From Hericium rajendrae (Eukaryota; Basidiomycota; Agaricomycetes; Russulales; Hericiaceae): DNA of 64,000 nt. The stretch spans positions 1,922,001 to 1,986,000 of the forward strand of contig CM065881.1 of assembly GCA_033439255.1 (NCBI GenBank), read 5' to 3'. Below, in pieces: positions 57,201 through 64,000 of the stretch. Numbering within the stretch: the stretch's first letter is position 1; each line of letters starts with the position of its first letter. The translations under genes and the position numbers were made by a program. Below the pieces are notes generated by a model that ran no database searches, was not told where the DNA came from, and saw only the letters and a program-made list of their open reading frames with translations.

Positions 57201-57661
57201 TGTTAAGAACTGTACATTTCATTTTCTTAACTTGACATCCCTCCCTTCAACATCCACACCATGGTTGATGTCCTGTTGCTCTATTCCTTTTATTTAACCA
57301 TATCTACATGTATACATGGACTCTATCGCACTGTCTCAATCCACTATTTGTTTTTATCATGATCATTGTAGTATTTTCCTATCTACCTCCCCTATCATGT
57401 TTCATCTCCATCATGTGCAGTGTGATGCTGTACAATGCACAGTTACTATCATTACCTTAGATATGACTCACAGCTGTACATCCTCTTGTATTTAACTGGT
57501 TGAGCTGAGTTCCTTAGACCTCAGCTTAACCACTTTGCAACTCTATAGGATTTATCTCCTGTCAGTTGTCAGTATCGATCATCTCTTGAGCAGATCAGTC
57601 CTTGTTGTTTGTGTATAGCCTGAGTCCCTACTCAGTCACTACAGGATGTCAGTCCTTAGCA
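57201..57661 (+). repeat. LTR of the TGTTAAGAAC family (461 bp)
   Basis: It begins TGTTAAGAACTG and ends GTCCTTAGCA. It aligns with 6942-7460. It marks the right edge of recognisable retroelement DNA, about 620 bp from the TSR4 gene. Confidence 0.85.
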
Positions 57662-58283
57662 GGCATAGGATAGTGTGCATATACACTAGCAACATCACAA
57701 CTCAGATAGGGTGGATGCATCTTAAATGGTAACATGTCAGCAGTCACAATCATCCTTTTAGATGCAAAATGCATGATAGCACTAGCATATAACAGGGTGT
57801 ATCATCCTAAAATGTGGGTGAGACAGTGAAAGAGGGCAAAATGCATTGCATGGAGTCATTATAGCAGATGCATTCAGATCATATGCATTATTGTGTCCTG
57901 AGACATGATGTTTGCTGATCCTGCAGCACTGCCATCATGTCTCATCAACACTAAGCAGGCATTGAGTAAATGATTCTGAAGATTTGTAACAATCTGTGAC
58001 ATTTATATTAAGCATAGCAAGCATGTAAGATTATATAGCTATCATAACTGCCTCTCAGAAGTATATGGCAATATATAGCTTGTATGTACTACTGTGAAGA
58101 TTATGCTAAGCTATAATAGACTTGATAGCTCTACATAGTTGAGAAGGATAGCTATATAGGCCTTACAACACTTGGATAGAACACATAATACAACACTGTG
58201 TTACAGTGTAAAATATCAAATTTTCTAATGTAGCAGTCTGTGCACTTTTGCATATATGCCCTTACTCTAAGAGTAATAAGGAT
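57662..58283. other. Transition between repeat DNA and host genes
   Basis: No gene is seen. Bases 58010-58160 carry AGCTAT/ATAGCT words like the CATCTG-family subterminal DNA, so a decayed copy may be present. It includes the 3' flank of the TSR4-type gene. Confidence 0.4.
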
Positions 58284-59786
58284 TTAGATATCCCATTGTA
58301 TCATAACAATCTCTTCCATCCATGCATCCTTATAGTTCTGGTCTGAGCCTCCTAAACAACAATCTTTTTCACAGGAAAAGACCATGATAGTTCCCCACTG
58401 CATTCCCCGACTATTGTCATCTCCTGACACTAAGGCCTTCACTTGCTGTCTTCGTTCGAGATCTGTACATTCCTGTTTCGCAGGTTCATGCTTTCCCAGA
58501 ATGTTGATTAGGTTTGGCATCAATTGACATTCAAAGGTACGCTTTGAGCCACAGGATGAGCAGGATGGGATGGACATGGACCGATATTCGCGATGCGATA
58601 TAGGCCCATCAAGACCTCCTCTAGTCGCTGCTGGAAGCGTCGGGTCACCCACATCAGATGTGAATAACTCCTTGAAGGTAGTATCTGTCGCAAAAGGAAG
58701 CGGCCTGCCTCCTAGGTCATAACTATAATTATCCGTAAAGGGTAAGCGACACTGCCATGGGTCGTAACGATGATTGACGAACCGTACGCATTGCTGAGAC
58801 TCTAGAGCCACTCGTTCTGCAAAAGCTTCAAACACGCGGTCGATGTGCATTGAGTTCTCATATTTCTCCGACGACCATGCATCTGTCTCATTGTCTGGGA
58901 CTTCCGCTGGTGGCGCTTGTTTCTTCGGCTGAGATGGTATGAACTCGGACACAGTTGAAAGATATTGCGGAGGATAATGAGGCGCAGCTTGCCATGGTGA
59001 ATCTGATATCACTGTAGAAGCAAGAGCTTGGACGATTGATGATGTCGAAGATATTGAATGAACATCTGCTTTGTCATCTTCGATGTCCTGTGGAGTCTTC
59101 AAAGACTGCTGAAAGACATTAGATCCTAGTCCTCGCAGCTGTTGATTTGTCGGGACATTCAACTGACATGACATCTATATTAGAGAAGAAGGAAGTCCAA
59201 AGAAGGTACGCACCACGAACGGGTTCGCAGCACTTGATGCATACTCGGTTTTAGACGACGCCTTTGAAGATGCAGTCGAAGTAGATATCCGTTGCAATTT
59301 CCTGGCATACTCAGCATTATATCTCAGTCCGCGCCAAGCTCGAACACTGCGTGCCAAACATCAATGGGGCAAGTCCACTGAGTTTTAGTCTGAACACCCA
59401 CCAACCATCCTTCCTTTGGCAACCGCCTCGAGCGCATGCCCAAATATAAAGCGCACGATCGTAAAAACTGCCCTCGAAAGGACACCATAACTGAACGAGT
59501 AACTCCATTGGTTTGGCGCAATGACGACAGTGGCTTGACTCAAACGATGGTTCAAACGATGGAAGAAGAGCCTGCAAGTAACATAACAGCAACGATCCTC
59601 AATATAATGTACGTTTATAACAGTGACGATAGCATTTCGTACAGGGTGACCACCTATCCTGGAGACAGCAGCATCCTCCAAGTCTGACGGGGAGTCGACA
59701 AAACCATCTGGTACCCCCAGTAGGACGGATGTCTCAATCTCCTGCTCCTGACCGTCGTCTGAACTGGACCAGTCTGAGTCATCCAT
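58284..59786 (-). CDS. TSR4: TSR4/PDCD2-family ribosome-assembly chaperone
   Basis: Tsr4/PDCD2 proteins are cytoplasmic co-translational chaperones of ribosomal protein uS5 (Rps2) needed for 40S assembly (family knowledge). Inferred exons are 59786-59643, 59571-59402, 59346-59214 and 59162-58284, totalling 1,326 nt (441 aa, close to yeast Tsr4). Introns of 71, 55 and 51 bp have GT...AG ends. Landmarks: the N-terminal TSVLLGVPDG and DAAVSRIGGHP; a zinc-binding block HCRHCAKPMELLVQLWCP with CARGGC; YDPWQCRL; and a C-terminal PDCD2_C domain with CSSCGSKRTFECQLMP and WGTIMVFSCEKDC. The start is the first Met before the acidic DDSDWSSSDDG. The exon 4 acceptor could also be 59174. It appears intact and is divergent from the transcription factor gene. 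Confidence 0.93.
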
Positions 59787-60639
59787 GAATGAGTGTCGAA
59801 GTTACAACAAACAGAATATGGCTGTGAAAATAGTTGTCAGCGAACGTGGAACAGAAAGGATGCGAGATGGATATCAGAAAAGCATGAATGGTATTGTAAG
59901 GACATCTCGTCAAGGGGCATACAAGCGAAGGAACTTCGCACGTATACGTTCAGACTCGTCATCTATTGGACTCATCGTGAAATTAGATAGCAGAAGTATG
60001 ACTTACCTCCAACGGCACACCGACAAAGGATCTGAGAAACAAGATTGAAGATGCACTGGCAGTGGCAGTGGCAGTCGATTCAGAGTCGATACTGCTCGAG
60101 AAATTTGCCTTCCGGCATCGACCGCATCGAATTCCAAAACTTACGTAACGGAGTTTACGGGAATCAGCCGCATACTGCAGCCACTATATTACAACGGTCG
60201 CATACAACCACAGTGACACCCACTCACAGACTTTTACTCTGAAATACAGTTGCCCACGTATTGTCCTTACATTGACAGTAGATTTAGAGCGGTAATGCTT
60301 CATGCCCGGATCATATCGCGCCCAATATCGCTCACACAGATCTCCATATGATCAAATTTGTACAGCATCTGAATCTCAGTATACTTATGAGGCATTGACC
60401 AAGGCGCTGACTAGGGCGCTCTATCCTGTCAGCAGCGCGTCAATGGTTGATTGTAAGTTAAGCTTATGTGTAACACTAACAGATTCAGAAAGTCTAACCA
60501 TCAGACTCCGTGGCCATCGGTAGATATGTAACTTGCCCATCAAACGGCATTGCCTGGTTGAGCTGCTACAGATAACTTATCGTAGTTAAGTAGCTTTTCT
60601 AGTCCATCCTACCCACTGTACTTTCCCTTGTCTTTCGCT
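59787..60639. promoter_or_regulatory. Divergent intergenic region between TSR4 and the Zn2Cys6 gene
   Basis: 853 bp separate the two start codons and should hold both promoters. Pyrimidine-rich sequence lies just upstream of the transcription factor ATG (60595-60639), a common feature of fungal promoters. A loose GGCGCTGAC/AGCGCG dyad lies near 60400-60440. Short ORFs here have no recognisable content. Confidence 0.5.
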
Positions 60640-63600
60640 ATGTCCTCCTCCGCAAAGAGACTGAGTCCCGCAGCCGCTCCCGAGCCTATTAAAAAGCGTA
60701 GAAGGGGTGCAACACGGTTGTCCTGTGCTGAATGCCGGAGGTAAGAAGACTTTCCTCTGACTGGACGATACCATGTTGAACTCTGTTCCATGCAGATTGA
60801 AACTTCGTTGTGATCGAAGCATTCCGTGTAGTTCATGCGTCAAGCGTGGCTGCGGTGCCATATGCCCTGATGGTTTGATCTCTTCAAGTTCCTGTCGAGT
60901 GTGACTTGTAGCTCATCGTTGGGTTAGGCTCCTTGACAACTGGTCAAGGCAATCGGTAATCAGGCAATACTTATCCCGTACACAGCCAACTCACGTGCAA
61001 CCAGGTTTGTCCTCGCCTCAACTCAAGAGCTGCACGAGAAAATCACAGAGCTTTGCAATCGAGTTCGAGATCTTGAAGACGGTCTCAGAGTGTCTCATGC
61101 TCAGACAGCCTCAGACACCCATCCACTCCTTTCTGATGAACTCTTACACGTTAAAGCTCCCCTCCAGCGGGAGATCCCTCAACATAATACGACGCTCAGC
61201 CATCATCAAGAAGAAGAGCAAAGTGTAGATGTCGTAGATTCTTATGGCACGCTGTCTATCAACGAGGCAGGGCACACGAAGTATTTTGGACAATTCGCAA
61301 ACTCATGGGTCCGTCATCTTGCCTTTGCACTACTCCCTTGCTAAGTCTTTCTTCCAGTATTTTCTTCAGGTACGAGCTATGGTTCAATATCGTTGCATCC
61401 CCTCCTATATGGTATATTATTATCCAGAACGAGCACATAGATGACAACGCTGTGGATGACAGGAGAGCTAACCTGCGGGAAATACTACCCGCCGAAATCC
61501 TTGACTGCAGCGGGTCATTTCCCATCTCCCCTGTCAACATCCCCCCAATCGAGATCTTGATGGACCGTCTACGAAGCTTCCATTGGTACCTTCCCCCGGC
61601 AGACAAAGCAGCTGAACTCCGCGACATCTACTTCTCCCATGCCGCATGGATGTACGTTCCCGTTATGTCTTGCATCCGTGCACTAATTTTCGTGACATAG
61701 GTATAATCCAATTCCCGAACACGCATTCAACGAGACTGTTTTTTCAATACTATACAATCCACAGCACCCATCGCAACCCTTAGACGAACCCTTGATGGTA
61801 CTCTCGCACCGCTTAGCTCTCATGTTCATGGTTTTGGCCATCGGAAGTCTCATGGACGCAAGACTGCCAGCGTATAATGTAGAGGCAGAGAAATACCACC
61901 AGCTGGCGAGAGCGGCCCTGTTCCAGACTAGCATATTTGATGAGCCGTCCCTATCTGCTGTCAAGGCCCTGGTACGCCTCCAGCTTCATGTGATCATCTC
62001 TGCCACTCAATCTGTTTAATAGTACTTGATGACTTACTATCTGTTCCTCGCGGATAGACATGGCTCTAAAGGTGGTTCCCGCTGGGCCATCATGGGCATG
62101 GCAGTGAAACTGGCGCAAAGTGTAAGAGTACTTCCAACCACTCGACGCGATTCAAGCTCATGTATTATTATGATTTTTCCTTTTTAAGATTGGTCTTCGT
62201 AAGAATGCTTATTATATAATTGTCTTGCTGCCAATATTCACTACAACTATCGTAGACCGCGACGTTGGACGCTGGAATGTCGAGCCAGATGAAGTGCAGC
62301 GACGCAGGGAGCTCTTCTGGGAATTGTATGTTTACGATTCTTGGCAGGTAAAGGTTTCAATGCTCTATTCTTTGGCGGTATGACTCACTTGGTCCACGAT
62401 ATACAGTGTCTTACATTCGGACGTCCTCCTGCCTTTACCATTGCACAGGTAGACTGTAAGATGCCCCATTCAAAGGATGCTAGCCCTGAACAAGCCTGTG
62501 AGTCGACTATCTTTCTGATGTCGAAACTGCTGACACGTCATGGATCAAGTCCATGCTTGGAAGCACCGTTTCACTTCCGAATGTATGTCTGTCGTGCACG
62601 ACCAAGCCTTTGGAGCGAAAACACCATCGTACGCGACGATTCTCCAGCTAGATCGAAAACTGCGCGCGTGTGTCGTCCCTGAAATCCTTCAAATTGCTGG
62701 GTTTGGCCATTCATCTGAGCCAAGGCTTGGTATCTACCCTGAGTCCGTGCCACTAATCCTGCAGCGACATATTGTTTTAGCTATTCGAGAGATGAGTGAG
62801 TTCGAAATGGAAGTAGTATGTTTCAGCCTTGTCGCTGACTTAAAATTTATTTGTTTCGTCACGCAGATTTACTCTACATGCATCGCAGCTTCTTTGCGCG
62901 TGCTTTGAGCGATCATCCAAAAGATCCTCTTGGGAGTCCATATGGTACATCAGTTATTGCTGCTTATCGCAGTGCAGGATCCCTAGTAGCCCTCATGCGC
63001 AATCTTCACTCGCTATTGAAAGATCCTATGGAGAGGATGTGGTTTTTGTGGACTCACATGTTTTCTTGTGCGGTAAGGATGTGAACGAACACCCGGTGAC
63101 CTATTACTAACGCATGCAATCGCCCCAGATAATCCTTGGATCCATTGTCACTCGCTGTCCATCTATGAGCCTTGCCCCTTCGGCTCTTGTTCAGTTGGAT
63201 TCAGCGTGCGAACTCTTTTCCAAAGCGGCGCGAGTGTTTAAGGCTGATACAGTATTGGTGCGTGTTTTACCGCATTATTTCGCCATATTCCTTGACTGAA
63301 GCTGTTTCTCTCGTGCCATAGGACATAATGGTCAAATTACGGGAAAAAGCTCATGTGAGCTTACAAGCTTTCCGGGATGGAAAGTCGTCAACGCCACGCA
63401 ATATTCTACAGACAGAGTCACAAATGACGGCAGATGAAGATGACGAGCTCTTTACACTTGGAGGGAAAACGAGGCTGGTCGCTAGAAGAGAGCCGGTATC
63501 AGCGCTTCAATCTCCATCCGTTGACAAATCGACACCTCCTTTCGAGCCTGTGGTTCCTTTACCGTTGGCACACGGGCCCGATCAACCCGTACATCAGAAC

Positions 63601-64000
63601 GTGGTTGATTACCTGCGCACCTTCGGGCCATCCCCAGGATCTCTAAGTGATGTGCGCACGGATTTGCCAAGGGCCGACCATGACATGTTTCACACCGGAG
63701 TACGCGATGGAACACTGTTTGACTTCTCCACAGTTGGCCATTCATCCGATCAGCTAAGCACTATGTATCCTCAACAGCCAATGACAGAAACCATTCAATC
63801 CACAAGCTCACTGGCATCAGAATTCCCTCAATTTTTTCCCGTTCTTGATTATAGTAATAGCATGATGGAGTCACCGTACTCAATGGGCCCGCCGTCAGAA
63901 CCTCGAAACGTAGAAGCAAGTCACGGGCTCTCTTCCGGAGAAAATAGTATGCAGGGTACATGGCAGGAGTTTGTTGCACAGCTTGGAATGCATCAAATCT
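60640..64000 (+). CDS. Zn2Cys6 fungal-specific transcription factor (3' end outside the window)
   Basis: This is a nuclear DNA-binding regulator. After a basic KKRRRG segment the binuclear cluster reads CAECRR, LKLRC, CSSC, CVKRGC and CPDG (six cysteines), followed by a leucine-containing coiled region (LHEKITELCNRVRDLEDGL) and then a fungal_trans middle homology domain (AWMYNPIPEHAFNETVF, MFMVLAIGSLMDARLP, ELFWELYVYDSW, LTFGRPPAF). Inferred early exons are 60640-60740, 60796-60872, 60928-60955, 61005-61308, 61358-61369 (12 nt), 61428-61651, 61701-61971, 62023-62121, 62189-62198 (10 nt) and 62256-62347, with more after 62400. The last visible exon (from about 63323) is a Ser/Pro-rich, probably activating tail that continues past 64000. 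The frame is open throughout the inferred exons. Target genes are unknown. Confidence 0.9.

Noticed and set aside
59785-60048. Small genes between TSR4 and the transcription factor gene
   Set aside because: Frames are short, overlap the presumed promoters and show no conserved motif or supporting splice structure.

Overview
The window is nuclear DNA of a filamentous fungus, most likely an agaricomycete basidiomycete. The reasons are introns of about 45-70 bp, a Zn2Cys6 regulator with the basidiomycete-style many-exon layout, and two Plavaka-type DNA transposons (a family known from agaricomycetes). Only the last ~6 kb (58284-64000) is ordinary host sequence: a TSR4/PDCD2-family ribosome-assembly chaperone gene on the minus strand and, head to head with it, a Zn2Cys6 transcription factor gene that runs off the right edge. 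Everything to the left is mobile-element DNA.

Left part (1-19 kb): CATCAG-type MITEs, a broken Ty3/gypsy chromovirus fossil on the minus strand (915-6606), the 3' end of another LTR element (6607-7460), and a patchwork of repeat family 'F' (tRNA-like head, modules of about 155 bp, a conserved small ORF) mixed with further chromovirus scraps, strong DNA hairpins and MITEs.

Centre (19-57 kb): a deep transposon nest that can be resolved because nearly every element is bounded by inverted repeats and a 2-bp target duplication. An AT-rich family (TIR CATCTGAGAAA; copies C, C2 and D) hosts two large Plavaka elements, A (21329-36294) and B (36895-55236), inserted in opposite orientation 600 bp apart. 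Each Plavaka element has 34-bp TIRs, TCTGAT-rich subterminal arrays and two divergent genes: a Plavaka transposase with an N-terminal zinc finger, and an unrecognised second gene. The second gene has a disordered, repeat-rich middle and a conserved C-terminal domain; its protein repeats (core ENEPQQARS) are encoded by near-perfect DNA palindromes. Element A's transposase is interrupted by a young LTR element with no visible polymerase (29006-34083). Element B is interrupted by a MITE, by element E (itself carrying F3, then C2, then a small LTR element, then a MITE) and by another MITE. The longest chain is eight levels: D > C > B > E > F3 > C2 > LTR element > MITE.

Both transposase genes and both second genes now carry insertions plus stops or frameshifts, so no fully intact autonomous element is visible. 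The MITEs share the CATCAG terminus and the 2-bp duplication of the Plavaka elements, which suggests that Plavaka-type transposases mobilised them.
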